Below, piece by piece: positions 26,635 through 35,574 of a stretch of DNA of 64,000 bases. Both the position numbers and the translations under genes were made by a program. The stretch covers positions 4,092,001-4,156,000 of the forward strand of contig NZ_CP179210.1 in assembly GCF_051201665.1 (NCBI RefSeq), in the 5' to 3' direction. The notes beneath the pieces are model-generated. The model saw only the letters and a list, made by a program, of their open reading frames with translations, was not told the DNA's origin and made no database searches. The stretch is from Psychrobium sp051201665. GTDB taxonomy: Bacteria > Pseudomonadota > Gammaproteobacteria > Enterobacterales > Psychrobiaceae. Each line of letters begins with the position of its first letter. The first letter of the stretch is position 1.

Positions 26635-27816
26635 CTAACTTTCTAAATGCGCCTGTGCCAACGACAACTGACCGTCGGCCACTAATTCTTTAGCAATAGC
26701 TTCCCTTAACGCCATTGGCTTTTTAGCACTTAGCTTTTGATGCATTTCTAGACGGTCAATCGCAATTTCAAAACAGCGAATTTGCGTTAACATTGTCGTC
26801 ATTAGTTTTTCTGACTGCTGTTCATATCGCCATGATTCGCCTTCAAACAGAAGGACTTGCGACTTAATTGCCGCCTCGTTTTCAGCAGTGGCCAAAAAGC
26901 CAAACTGACCGCTAATGTGCAAGCGACGATAATTCCAAGTCGGCACCAATTGCTTTTGATGAACCAATGGCGATACATAATTATCCCCACCATCAAAAAC
27001 CACAGTCACCGATGGCGAATTATCTAACAGCCACGCTAATTTATTTTCTACTGACATATGGCCAGTTAAAACCCCACGTGCGCGATCTAATTGCAATGGC
27101 AAATAAATAATTTGATCAAACAAATTGTCATTACTTGCAATCATAATTTGCGCCAATGGCTGCTCCTCAACTAACGAGATAGCGGCATCATTAATATCAC
27201 GAACAGACAGTTTTTTTGGCACTTCGGCATCTGTAATTCTGGCTACTAAACACTGCTTTGCTGACGGCCACTCATCTCGCACCATACTAAACATGGCAGT
27301 GTCGCGATATTCCCCCGTCGACAACAACACATTATGACGAAAAATACCCTCAAAACTCATCCCTAAACGACTAATGGCATTACGCGATTTTTGATTGCGT
27401 TTATGAGTTCGCAATTGCACCCGCACTGCACCCAACTCCTCAAATGCGTGCGTTAACAGCAGTAACTTACAGTTCGAATTGATATGAGTACGTTGATAAT
27501 CGGGATTAATCCACGTGTAGCCAATTTCAACCGTGCTATTAACGACATCAATACTTAAATACCGTGTACTACCCACAAAACGCCCAGTAGCATTATCGAT
27601 AATGGCAAACATCACCTGCTCTTTACGTTCAACAGCACTCAACCCAGTTTCCACCCAGCGCGTGGCAGTCGCCAAAGATTCACATTGATAAGGAGGCGTC
27701 CATTGCCAAATTTTTTCTGGTTTTCCGGCTTCGTAAAATTCGTCTACCTGACTCATTGTCATTGGACGCAGGGTAACAATGTCATTGGATAACGTGATAG
27801 GCAGTGGTTGCTTCAT
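26635..27816 (-). CDS. Fusion of GNAT acetyltransferase and PaiB-like FMN-binding domain
   Basis: The 393-residue protein joins two domains. Residues about 1-180 form a RimJ/RimL-type GNAT N-acetyltransferase (YTWINPDYQRTHINSNCKLLL, RTHKRNQKSRNAISRLG). Residues about 195-385 form a split-barrel FMN-binding domain of the PaiB type (LTGHMSVENKLAWLL, VPTWNYRRLHISG). In Bacillus, paiA (an acetyltransferase) and paiB are separate neighbouring genes, so this may be a functional equivalent in one chain. The ATG at 27816 is preferred over a TTG at 27837. It is divergent from a MocR-type regulator that probably controls it. Confidence 0.85.
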   Translation of the reverse strand: MKQPLPITLSNDIVTLRPMTMSQVDEFYEAGKPEKIWQWTPPYQCESLATATRWVETGLSAVERKEQVMFAIIDNATGRFVGSTRYLSIDVVNSTVEIGYTWINPDYQRTHINSNCKLLLLTHAFEELGAVRVQLRTHKRNQKSRNAISRLGMSFEGIFRHNVLLSTGEYRDTAMFSMVRDEWPSAKQCLVARITDAEVPKKLSVRDINDAAISLVEEQPLAQIMIASNDNLFDQIIYLPLQLDRARGVLTGHMSVENKLAWLLDNSPSVTVVFDGGDNYVSPLVHQKQLVPTWNYRRLHISGQFGFLATAENEAAIKSQVLLFEGESWRYEQQSEKLMTTMLTQIRCFEIAIDRLEMHQKLSAKKPMALREAIAKELVADGQLSLAQAHLES

Positions 27817-27869
27817 AAAATACGTCTCTTCGGTCAAAAGTTAGACGTATTATCTAAACATCTGGTAGA

Positions 27870-27879
27870 TTGTTAACAA
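27870..27879. promoter_or_regulatory. Candidate operator palindrome between GNAT-PaiB and MocR genes
   Basis: TTGTTAACAA is a perfect 10-bp palindrome in the 89-bp divergent gap. It may be a MocR site, but many MocR proteins use direct repeats, so this is only a position-based suggestion. Confidence 0.3.
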
Positions 27880-27905
27880 CCAGAATTAAAGTTTGATCTA
27901 TACCA

Positions 27906-29381
27906 GTGAAAACACTTTACATCACCAGTGAATCATTAGCCTCGTATCAAGGCCCTAAATACCTCGCGATCAGCCATGCATTACGCCAAGCAATCAAACA
28001 AGGTCAGGTAAAAGAAAACGAACAACTGCCATCGGCGAGAGAACTTGCTCAGCAGCTTAAAACCAATCGTCACACCATCATGGCAGCCTACAATGAGCTC
28101 ATTGCTCAAGGGTGGATTAGCAGTAAACAACGCAGCGGTTATTTTGTTGCATCAAACTTACCAATCAATAGCTCGCAGCCAGCAACTAAAAATAATTCAT
28201 CAGTTAATCAAGAGTTTAATTGGAATTTTGTAAAAATGGCCTCGCCAACTTATGAAACTGTGGCTGCCTCTTTTCAATTTAATTTCGCCGGCGGCACACC
28301 GGATATTTCGTTATTTCCATTCCACGAATTTAAAAGCTATGTAAACGACGCGTTCGTCAGACCACAGCTCGCCGAACTAAATTACGGTAATATAGCTGGT
28401 TTTTCTCCATTAATAGAACAAGTTAGCCACTACCTTAGACGAACTCGTTCACTTACAGATCGCGAAATAGTCATCACCAATGGTTCACAAGAGGCGTTAT
28501 ACATCCTCTCTCAGCTATTACTGTCACCAGCCAATAGTGTTGCCACTGAAGCCATGGGATACGCACCAGCATGGCGTAGCTTCCAAAGTTCAGGAACCAC
28601 GGTAATTTCCATCAAACAAGATGAGAATGGGATGATACCTGAGGAATTGGAGCAAGCGATCACTAATCAAGTGACGGCTGGTCAACCTATTTCAGTTATT
28701 TACCTCACGCCACTTCATCAATACCCAACAACGGTTACCTTGCCAGTTGATCGTCGCCACGCCATTTACAAAATAGCCAGTCAACACAACATTGCCATTA
28801 TCGAAGACGACTACGACCACGAATATCACTATCGCTGCCAACCGTTAGCGCCAATGGCCAGTGATGATCCCAATGGACTCGTTATTTATCTATCAACCTT
28901 TTCAAAAGTTATGTTTCCCGGTGCACGCATTGGCTTTATGGCGTTAGACAAAACACTCGCCCAAGCAGTAACAAACTACCGAAGTCTAATGAACCACAAA
29001 GTCAGCGTACCAATGCAAGATGCCATCGCCAGATGGATGCAAGCTGGGTCATTTGAGCGTTACCTTCGCAAAGCCACCAAAATTTATCACCAACGTCGCG
29101 ATTTTATGAACCAACAACTCACCCAATATCAAGAGCGAGGCATCGTTGAATCTTTCACGCTTCCTGATGGTGGTATGGCAATGTGGGTTAAAATTAATCA
29201 AAGCGCAAAAGCCTTGGCAAAAGCAGCGCTAAACAACGATATTTACATCCAACAAGAGGCGCAATTCTTACTCGAAAAAAATCAAACAAGTGATCGATTT
29301 ATTCGCCTTGGATTTGCTGGTTTAACCGAAGAAAACATCGAAATTGGACTACAACGTCTATTTGATCAAAAAAATGCATAA
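27906..29381 (+). CDS. MocR-type regulator (GntR HTH fused to aminotransferase fold)
   Basis: A 491-residue protein with an N-terminal GntR winged helix (about 15-80, LPSARELAQQLKTNRHTIMAAYNELIAQGW) and a class I aminotransferase-like domain with the PLP lysine in STFSKVMFPGARIGF (Lys about 333). MocR proteins sense PLP or amino-compound adducts and usually control a divergent neighbour, here the GNAT-PaiB fusion. The start is GTG at 27906. No ATG exists near enough and no clear ribosome-binding site is seen, so translation may be weak or the start may differ slightly. Confidence 0.92.
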   Translation: MKTLYITSESLASYQGPKYLAISHALRQAIKQGQVKENEQLPSARELAQQLKTNRHTIMAAYNELIAQGWISSKQRSGYFVASNLPINSSQPATKNNSSVNQEFNWNFVKMASPTYETVAASFQFNFAGGTPDISLFPFHEFKSYVNDAFVRPQLAELNYGNIAGFSPLIEQVSHYLRRTRSLTDREIVITNGSQEALYILSQLLLSPANSVATEAMGYAPAWRSFQSSGTTVISIKQDENGMIPEELEQAITNQVTAGQPISVIYLTPLHQYPTTVTLPVDRRHAIYKIASQHNIAIIEDDYDHEYHYRCQPLAPMASDDPNGLVIYLSTFSKVMFPGARIGFMALDKTLAQAVTNYRSLMNHKVSVPMQDAIARWMQAGSFERYLRKATKIYHQRRDFMNQQLTQYQERGIVESFTLPDGGMAMWVKINQSAKALAKAALNNDIYIQQEAQFLLEKNQTSDRFIRLGFAGLTEENIEIGLQRLFDQKNA

Positions 29382-29488
29382 ATTCTTACAATATTCCGCG
29401 TGTTTACTGGCTATTTATACCCCATATTGTTTATATTAAGCCCCACTAGACTACAGTCTCTTTTTTTCACTTTTTCACGGAATTACTC

Positions 29489-29731
29489 ATGTCAGATTCA
29501 GCATTACCAAAGTTAGAGCAGCTCATCGAACAACTTATCTCTAAAAACGCTTCTCAAAATGAAGATATCTCACGTCTTGTAGGACAAAACGAAGCGCTAG
29601 CATCTCAAGTTAAACAACTTGAAGACGACAACGAAACACTACAATTAGAAGCGCTAGAGCAAGAAGAAAGCCACAGCGCAACTATCAGCAAAATTAATGC
29701 AATTGTTGGGCGCCTTGAGCAAGAAGCCTAA
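29489..29731 (+). CDS. TIGR02449 family coiled-coil protein
   Basis: An 80-residue, almost entirely coiled-coil protein (heptads over about 5-75). It is the small gene conserved directly upstream of zapA in many gammaproteobacteria (TIGR02449, ZapB-like). Its stop and the zapA start overlap as TAATG, so the two are coupled. A role at the division ring is likely but not shown. Confidence 0.85.
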   Translation: MSDSALPKLEQLIEQLISKNASQNEDISRLVGQNEALASQVKQLEDDNETLQLEALEQEESHSATISKINAIVGRLEQEA

Positions 29732-30006
29732 TGAGCCAAGAGTTAACAATAACCCTGCTGGATAAAACGTTATCGGTAGCCTGCCCCGCTGGGCAAGCAG
29801 AAGCCTTGTTAGAATCAGCACAATTGTTAAACGAACAAATGCTTAAAGTGCAACAGAAAAAACCAAGCGCCAGCTTGCTAAACGTTGCATTGATTGCCGC
29901 ATTGAACCTCAGTTACGAATTGCTTGAAAACAAAAATCAACGAATCGCCAACGAACAATCAATGACGCAACTAAGCGAGCTTGTCGCTCAGGCATTAGCA
30001 GACTAA
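29731..30006 (+). CDS. zapA: Cell division protein ZapA
   Basis: The 91-residue product has the small ZapA beta domain (ELTITLLDKTLSVACPAGQAEALLESAQLLNEQM in pattern) followed by a helical C-terminal coiled coil. ZapA crosslinks FtsZ filaments in the cytoplasm and helps assemble the Z ring. It overlaps the TIGR02449 gene. The 6S RNA gene often found next to zapA was not recognised downstream. Confidence 0.92.
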   Translation: MSQELTITLLDKTLSVACPAGQAEALLESAQLLNEQMLKVQQKKPSASLLNVALIAALNLSYELLENKNQRIANEQSMTQLSELVAQALAD

Positions 30007-30032
30007 AGACCACTGCTCTTTACGCAGTCTCA

Positions 30033-30065
30033 GTGCTTTTAACCAAAAGCACCAAGGCTTTTTAT
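30033..30065 (+). terminator. Terminator after zapA
   Basis: GTGCTTTT/AAAAGCAC hairpin (30033-30052), followed by GGCTTTTTATT. AAAAGC can alternatively pair with the later GCTTTTT to give a stem ending in a T-tract. Confidence 0.6.
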
Positions 30066-30171
30066 TGTCTGGCGAACAAATAGCATTCGTTACAAAATTA
30101 ATCTATCCTATTGAATACTCAGGCGACTTTATAAAGACTGAGTATTATATTTTCGTTTAGGAGTAAGATTT

Positions 30172-31407
30172 GTGACTGACTATTTAACCCAATTCATCGC
30201 TCAATATCAGCCAATCACCCAATTCGTTTGGTTAGACAGCGTTATTCTTGTTGCCATCATGCTGCTGGTTAGTCTGATTGTAGACAAAATAGATCGCCGT
30301 ATTCTCATTAATCTACTCCACCGTCTACTTGGAAAAACAGCACCTAAGACACTCGATTTACTGGAAAAACATCAAGCACTTGCCAAGATAGCCGCCGTTA
30401 TTCCGCTATTAATAATTTCATCGTTTAGCCCAGTTGCGCTCAGTGCGTATCAAGCGCTTAGCGGTATAGTTGTCACCGTGTGTAACATCGCCATTCTCAT
30501 GAAAATGGCATCGTTTATATTCGCACTACTAGATGTCACCCTCGATGTTGCCCGCGAACGCGGTCTCAACAAAAAACTACCAATAAAGAGCATCAACCAA
30601 CTAATCAAACTCTTTGTATTCCTAGTGGTTGCCGTTATATCTATTTCTACCGTCCTTGGTAAATCACCGCTCTACTTCCTGAGTGGTTTAGGTGCCATGA
30701 CAGCCGTCGTGCTGTTAGTGTTTAAAGACACCATCCTTGGCTTTGTCGCCGGTGTGCAACTCGCCGCTAACCAAATGGTGAGTCGTGGCGACTGGATCGA
30801 AATGCCAAAATACGGCGCCGACGGTGAAGTATTAGAAGTTGCCCTCACCACAGTACAGGTTCAAAACTGGGACAAAACCATCACCATGATCCCAACCTAC
30901 GCCCTCATCAGCGACTCATTCAAAAACTGGCGCGGCATGGAACAAGCCGGCGGACGCCGCATTAAACGCTCAATTCGCCTCGACGTAAACAGCATCGGAT
31001 TCATGGATCAATCACTCATTGAGCACCTACAAAAAATAGACTCAATATCTGATTACCTTGTTGAAAAACAAAACGAAATCAATGAACAAAACCAACAGCT
31101 CGCGAGCGACCTAACCGTCAATGCCAATGGCCGCAAGCTCACAAACGTCGGCACCTTCCGCGCCTATCTAGAATACTATTTACAAAACCACCCAATGGTT
31201 AGCCAAGAAATGACCCTCATCGTTCGTCAATTACCTGCTGATGAAAACGGCTTACCCATCGAACTCTACCTATTTTGTACCGACATCCGTTGGGCTGCAT
31301 ACGAAGCTATTCAAGCGGATCTATTTGACCATATTTACGCGGTACTCCCTGAATTCAACCTTCGTGCCTTCCAAAGTCCAAGTGGCTACGACTGGCGTCA
31401 ACAGTAA
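30172..31407 (+). CDS. MscS-family mechanosensitive channel, YbdG-like
   Basis: A 411-residue inner-membrane protein with about five membrane helices, the last the pore-lining helix (FLSGLGAMTAVVLLVFKDTILGFVAG in pattern), then the beta domain (MVSRGDWIEMPKYGADGEVLEVALTTVQVQNWD). Length and motifs fit E. coli YbdG, the miniconductance channel. It should release solutes on hypoosmotic shock. The start is GTG at 30172, preceded by AGGAG at good spacing. A strong terminator follows. Confidence 0.9.
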   Translation: MTDYLTQFIAQYQPITQFVWLDSVILVAIMLLVSLIVDKIDRRILINLLHRLLGKTAPKTLDLLEKHQALAKIAAVIPLLIISSFSPVALSAYQALSGIVVTVCNIAILMKMASFIFALLDVTLDVARERGLNKKLPIKSINQLIKLFVFLVVAVISISTVLGKSPLYFLSGLGAMTAVVLLVFKDTILGFVAGVQLAANQMVSRGDWIEMPKYGADGEVLEVALTTVQVQNWDKTITMIPTYALISDSFKNWRGMEQAGGRRIKRSIRLDVNSIGFMDQSLIEHLQKIDSISDYLVEKQNEINEQNQQLASDLTVNANGRKLTNVGTFRAYLEYYLQNHPMVSQEMTLIVRQLPADENGLPIELYLFCTDIRWAAYEAIQADLFDHIYAVLPEFNLRAFQSPSGYDWRQQ

Positions 31408-31411
31408 ATTA

Positions 31412-31437
31412 AAAAAGGCCTATTCATAGGCCTTTTT
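31412..31437 (+). terminator. Terminator after YbdG-like gene
   Basis: AAAAAGGCCTAT and ATAGGCCTTTTT form a perfect 12-bp stem around a 2-nt centre, ending in T residues. Confidence 0.9.
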
Positions 31438-31680
31438 AATGCCATTAATCACACCAAAAAACGTTGTAAAAATGCGAACCATTGCTAACAAATAATGATA
31501 ATATCGCTTTTAAATCATAACGTTAATAACAAGTATTCTCAGTCTCTCGAAAAGCCTCTAAAAACTTCGGTTAAATCACATTTATCCTTGCGCTAAGCGT
31601 TGACCCACCAGCAAATTTACGCCATTATTCCCGCTAATAAATTTTGACCAAATACTTTTTACCAAATAGAAAGGGCTCAC

Positions 31681-32217
31681 ATGCTAGCACAACCAATGAT
31701 CGACAAACTCAACGAACAAATTAACCTTGAGTTCTATTCATCAAACTTATACCTGCAAATGAGCGCTTGGTGTGAAGACAAAAGCTTCGACGGTGCAGCG
31801 ACCTTCTTACGCAAACACGCTAACGAAGAAATGGAACACATGAAACGTTTATTCACTTACGTTTCAGAAACTGGCGGCCTACCAATTTTAGGTGCCATCG
31901 AAGCAGCACCACACGAATTCGAATCACTGCATGACGTATTCACACAGATTCTTAATCACGAATGTGTAATCACAAGCAAAATCAACGAACTTGCTCACGT
32001 AGCTTTCACCAGCCACGACTACTCAACGTTCAACTTCCTACAATGGTACGTTGCAGAACAGCACGAAGAAGAGAAGCTATTCAAAGGCATCTTAGACAAG
32101 TTAGAAATGATCGGAAACGACGGCTCAGCTATGTACATGTTCGACAAAGACTTCGCAGCAATGGCTATTGAAGGTAGTGGCGGCAGCATCATGGAACCAG
32201 GCTCAACAGTAGAGTAG
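31681..32217 (+). CDS. ftnA: Non-heme ferritin
   Basis: A 178-residue ferritin with the ferroxidase ligands in EFYSSNLYLQM, HANEEMEHMKR and AEQHEEEKLF. It stores iron as a 24-mer shell in the cytoplasm. AAAGGG precedes the ATG. The C-terminal tail after the fifth helix (GSGGSIMEPGSTVE) is somewhat extended, which is common in marine relatives. It stands alone, with a hairpin repeat downstream. Confidence 0.95.
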   Translation: MLAQPMIDKLNEQINLEFYSSNLYLQMSAWCEDKSFDGAATFLRKHANEEMEHMKRLFTYVSETGGLPILGAIEAAPHEFESLHDVFTQILNHECVITSKINELAHVAFTSHDYSTFNFLQWYVAEQHEEEKLFKGILDKLEMIGNDGSAMYMFDKDFAAMAIEGSGGSIMEPGSTVE

Positions 32218-32344
32218 CCTAAGCGCCCATTGGCGGGTACAATACGCAAGCTTTATTCTGTGGTGAGAATCAATTTAAAGCCTGCGTAAATTATGATGTG
32301 CCATTCCAGTTTGTAAATCCAAATCGAACTTTTTTCTCAAGCAC

Positions 32345-32610
32345 ATCAGTTACTTTTCTTTGCTTCGACACTAGAATATCTGGAATATTCTAGGACAGCG
32401 TTAGCTGGTCGCATTGCGATAAACTCAGGACGAGATTTACTAAGAAAAGTAACCAAAAGAAAGGCGACCCGTCATTTATCGCTCTTCTTAAATAATAAAT
32501 TGCCTATTCAATACCGTATTTAATCCGCATCCCTGCGGAAAATACTAAAAAATCATCCATGATTTTTTTATTGGTCAATTTCTAATTTAAGGCGATAACA
32601 AACGGGACTT
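32345..32610. repeat. Hairpin-array repeat region with GGA/TCC loops (short copy)
   Basis: This is an inverted, shorter relative of 24520-25175. Hairpins lie at 32371-32393 (CTAGAATAT, loop CTGGA), about 32420-32438 (imperfect, loop AGGAC), 32525-32538 (CCGCA, loop TCCC) and 32547-32568 (AAAAAATCAT, centre CC). It fills most of the 478-bp gap between ftnA and the flavoprotein gene. Relative to the flanking genes it has the same orientation as the large copy. Confidence 0.7.
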
Positions 32611-32695
32611 TCCGCGCATTAAATAACTTCTTTCACCTCAAATAAACCTCAATACGTTACATGCACAATCAAATACATTGTATATAGAGAATTAA

Positions 32696-33880
32696 ATGAA
32701 CAACTTCGACGTAATAATAATTGGCGCAGGCGCCGCAGGTCTTCACTGTGCAGCCACTGCTGGCTATCGCGGCAAAAATGTATTATTACTCGATAACGCC
32801 AAAAAAGCGGGACGTAAAATCCTCATTAGTGGCGGTGGTCGTTGCAACTTCACCAACTACAACATCGAACCAAGTGCATTTATTTGTGGTAACAAACACT
32901 TCGTCAAATCAGCATTGAGTCGCTACACCCAGTGGGACTTCATTGCCATGGTCGACAAATACCAAATCGCCTATCACGAAAAAACACTCGGCCAACTGTT
33001 CTGTGACGACAGCGCCAAAGACATTGTTAACATGCTAGAAAGCGAATGTAACAACGCCAACGTCACTACTCAGTTGCGCACCGAAATCGCCGCCATTGCC
33101 AAAACCGACGACGGCTTTGACATTACCACCAACGAAGGCAAGTTCCACACAACCTCGTTAGTAATCGCCACAGGTGGCCTCTCAATGCCAAAACTTGGCG
33201 CGACGCCATTTGGTTACAGAGTTGCCCAACAATTTGGTTTAACAGTCACAGAAACAACCGCAGGGCTTGTACCTTTTACTTGGCAAAACAACGACAAAGA
33301 AGATTACGAGTGTTTGTCAGGCATCAGTCTGCCAGCGTCAGTAACCTGTGAAAACGGCGTTAACTTTAGCGAAGACATGCTATTCACTCATCGCGGCTTA
33401 TCAGGCCCAGTGATGCTACAAGTGTCGTCATATTGGAAAACAGGCGAAGCCATCACCATCGATTTACTACCAAGCAACGACTTACAAAACGAGCTAGAGC
33501 GCGCCCGTGAAAAAAGCCCGAAACAAGCGCTTAAAACCTGCTTAAATCAGCACTTTCCAAAACGCTTTATCGAACGTTTAGTCGAGCTAAACAAAATTGA
33601 TGACAAACCATTAAATCAATTTAACGACAAAGAGTTAGCAGCAATCGCCACTTACTTCCACCAATGGAAAATCAAGCCCAACGGCACCGAAGGCTACCGC
33701 ACCGCCGAAGTCACCCTAGGCGGCATCGACACCGACGAACTCAGCTCAAAAACCATGGAAGCCAAAAACATCAAAGGCCTCTACTTCATCGGCGAAGTCG
33801 TCGATGTCAGCGGCTGGTTAGGAGGTTATAACTTCCAATGGGCTTGGAGTTCAGGTTGGGCGTGTGGGGATGCAGTTTAA
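32696..33880 (+). CDS. YhiN/HI0933-family FAD-dependent oxidoreductase
   Basis: A 394-residue flavoprotein with the dinucleotide fold VIIIGAGAAGLHCAATAG (about 5-22), the family hallmark GRKILISGGGRCNFTN (about 40-55) and a C-terminal FAD contact GLYFIGEVVDVSGWLGGYNFQWAWSSG. The biochemical role of this family (sometimes called aminoacetone oxidase-like) is not established. Length is standard. GAGAA precedes the ATG. Confidence 0.9.
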   Translation: MNNFDVIIIGAGAAGLHCAATAGYRGKNVLLLDNAKKAGRKILISGGGRCNFTNYNIEPSAFICGNKHFVKSALSRYTQWDFIAMVDKYQIAYHEKTLGQLFCDDSAKDIVNMLESECNNANVTTQLRTEIAAIAKTDDGFDITTNEGKFHTTSLVIATGGLSMPKLGATPFGYRVAQQFGLTVTETTAGLVPFTWQNNDKEDYECLSGISLPASVTCENGVNFSEDMLFTHRGLSGPVMLQVSSYWKTGEAITIDLLPSNDLQNELERAREKSPKQALKTCLNQHFPKRFIERLVELNKIDDKPLNQFNDKELAAIATYFHQWKIKPNGTEGYRTAEVTLGGIDTDELSSKTMEAKNIKGLYFIGEVVDVSGWLGGYNFQWAWSSGWACGDAV

Positions 33881-33932
33881 TATACACATTATGATCAATA
33901 GGGGATAAATCATAATGATCTATCCCAACCGA

Positions 33933-35249
33933 TTAATTGAGCAGCGTGTGTAATCTAGAAGCATAATATAGCGGTAACACCAACGCGTTTTTATTATCTA
34001 ATGAACCCGTCGACCCAATAAGTTTGACAGTTTGCACAGGCTGATAGCGATCAACATAAACGCCCAATGATTTAGCTCTTGTTCGTTTACCGCTTTTTAC
34101 TTCAACAGGAACAATCTGTCCATCGCCTTTCTTAAGCAGAAACTCAATTTCACTACGCGCATACTCCCAAGAGTAGGTTGAACTGCCATTGAACGCAATC
34201 AGCTCATTTTGTACAAAGTTCTCTGCAATATAGCCTTTGTAATTAAAACCTTGATCGCGAAGTTCTTTGTAAGATAACTCAAGCATATGATTAAGTAATC
34301 CCACATCAAACAAGAACAATTTAAAGCGGTTATCTTTAGTTAATGCTGACAATGGTGAGCTAGGTTTTGTATCTATTGGATGGCATTTAGAAAGCAACTT
34401 ACACTTATCTAACCAATTGATAGGTCGAGATAAATCTTGGTACCTCGTTTTCTTTTCTATCACGTCTTTGAATTTAAAACGCTTAACTGAATCATCAATG
34501 TTTTGAGACAACTGAGTAGGAATATTATTAAAAATAGATTGAATATGCTGCGCAGACGTTTTACCTGAATACTTACCAAAATCACGCTCATAACCAACAA
34601 TAAGATCGGCATGAATTTGGCTAACCTGTTCTACTCTTTCTATTATCCCTTTGTCATCTTTTGACTCAAACCAACTCTTAACAGCTTCTGGCATACCGCC
34701 AACAAAGTAATAATCGAGCAAAAGATCAAATAACTTATCGTGAGCTATTTTTCCCATATTCATTTGATTGAATGCTTTTTCAAGTGGCGCTTGTTGCGAT
34801 GCCCACAGAAACTCTTCAAATGTTAAAGGATATAACGTTAAAAGTTCTACTTTCCCCACAGGAAAAGATCCCAACAAACCTATATTAGAACCAGACGCGC
34901 AGATGTACATGTCGGGATGTTGTTCAGCAAAAAACTTCAATGAATCTATCGCAGCTTGGCATTCACCAATCTCATCAAAAATAATTAACGCATTGTTTTG
35001 ATCAATACTGATATTCAACGTTAATTCGATATTAACTAATATATCCGAAGGATTTAATGAACCTGAAAATATATTAGAGAGAGAAGGTTGCTCTAAAAAA
35101 TCTAAACGAATGACTTGCACAAAATGGGCACCAAACAAATGTTCAAGCAGAAACGACTTTCCTGTTTGGCGTGCACCATCTAACAAGACTGGCTTACGCT
35201 TGGTTTGTTTTTTCCAAGATATTAGCTTTTCTAATAATAATCGTTTCAT
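33933..35249 (-). CDS. AAA ATPase with DUF4143 domain
   Basis: A 438-residue protein of the widespread ATPase-DUF4143 group. It has Walker A GARQTGKS (about 25-32), Walker B LIIFDEIGE (about 88-96) and a C-terminal PD-(D/E)xK-like fold (EIEFLLKKGDGQIVPVEVKSGKRTRAKS). The group is often carried on mobile or defence regions, with no settled function. GAGGAT precedes the ATG. Three direct repeats lie upstream. It adjoins the restriction system, separated by a 325-bp gap. Confidence 0.85.
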   Translation of the reverse strand: MKRLLLEKLISWKKQTKRKPVLLDGARQTGKSFLLEHLFGAHFVQVIRLDFLEQPSLSNIFSGSLNPSDILVNIELTLNISIDQNNALIIFDEIGECQAAIDSLKFFAEQHPDMYICASGSNIGLLGSFPVGKVELLTLYPLTFEEFLWASQQAPLEKAFNQMNMGKIAHDKLFDLLLDYYFVGGMPEAVKSWFESKDDKGIIERVEQVSQIHADLIVGYERDFGKYSGKTSAQHIQSIFNNIPTQLSQNIDDSVKRFKFKDVIEKKTRYQDLSRPINWLDKCKLLSKCHPIDTKPSSPLSALTKDNRFKLFLFDVGLLNHMLELSYKELRDQGFNYKGYIAENFVQNELIAFNGSSTYSWEYARSEIEFLLKKGDGQIVPVEVKSGKRTRAKSLGVYVDRYQPVQTVKLIGSTGSLDNKNALVLPLYYASRLHTLLN

Positions 35250-35298
35250 TGTGCCAATCCTCGCCTCATATTTTGTATGAACAAAGTATAAGTCAACA

Positions 35299-35376
35299 CA
35301 CTTTTATGCGCAATAAAATGCACACTCACTACACTTTTGTGCGCATAAAAATGTAAAAATAACACTTAAGTGCGCA
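35299..35376. repeat. Three spaced direct repeats, CACTTNNNTGCGCA
   Basis: CACTTTTATGCGCA (35299-35312), CACTTTTGTGCGCA (35332-35345) and CACTTAAGTGCGCA (35363-35376) recur at 33- and 31-bp spacing, about three helical turns. They lie 50-127 bp upstream of the ATPase ATG, as operator-like iterons would. The rest of the 325-bp gap 35250-35574 shows nothing recognisable. Confidence 0.6.
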
Positions 35377-35574
35377 TATATAACGTCTAATACATAACAC
35401 ATTGTCGAGTCAAGCCTCGCTTTTATGTGGTTACTCAGACTTAAACCTATGGCGTAATCCACTAAAAGTAAGGAAAAATTATGTCTGTCTCTTTTCAATA
35501 TAACTTTGAATAAACTAAATCAAGTTGTTTTGATCTCGTTAATTCGACCCAATCAAAGGTAGTTAAAAATTCAT

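Noticed and set aside
30007..30171. Possible 6S RNA gene downstream of zapA
   Set aside because: ssrS is often found next to zapA, but this 165-nt gap shows only a terminator-like hairpin and no long 6S-type rod with central bubble. The next gene is a channel, not the usual 5-formyltetrahydrofolate cyclo-ligase.
31491..31509. Fur box upstream of ferritin
   Set aside because: AATAATGATAATATCGCTT matches the 19-bp Fur consensus at only about 12 positions, with one half lost, so the A+T-rich background could produce it.
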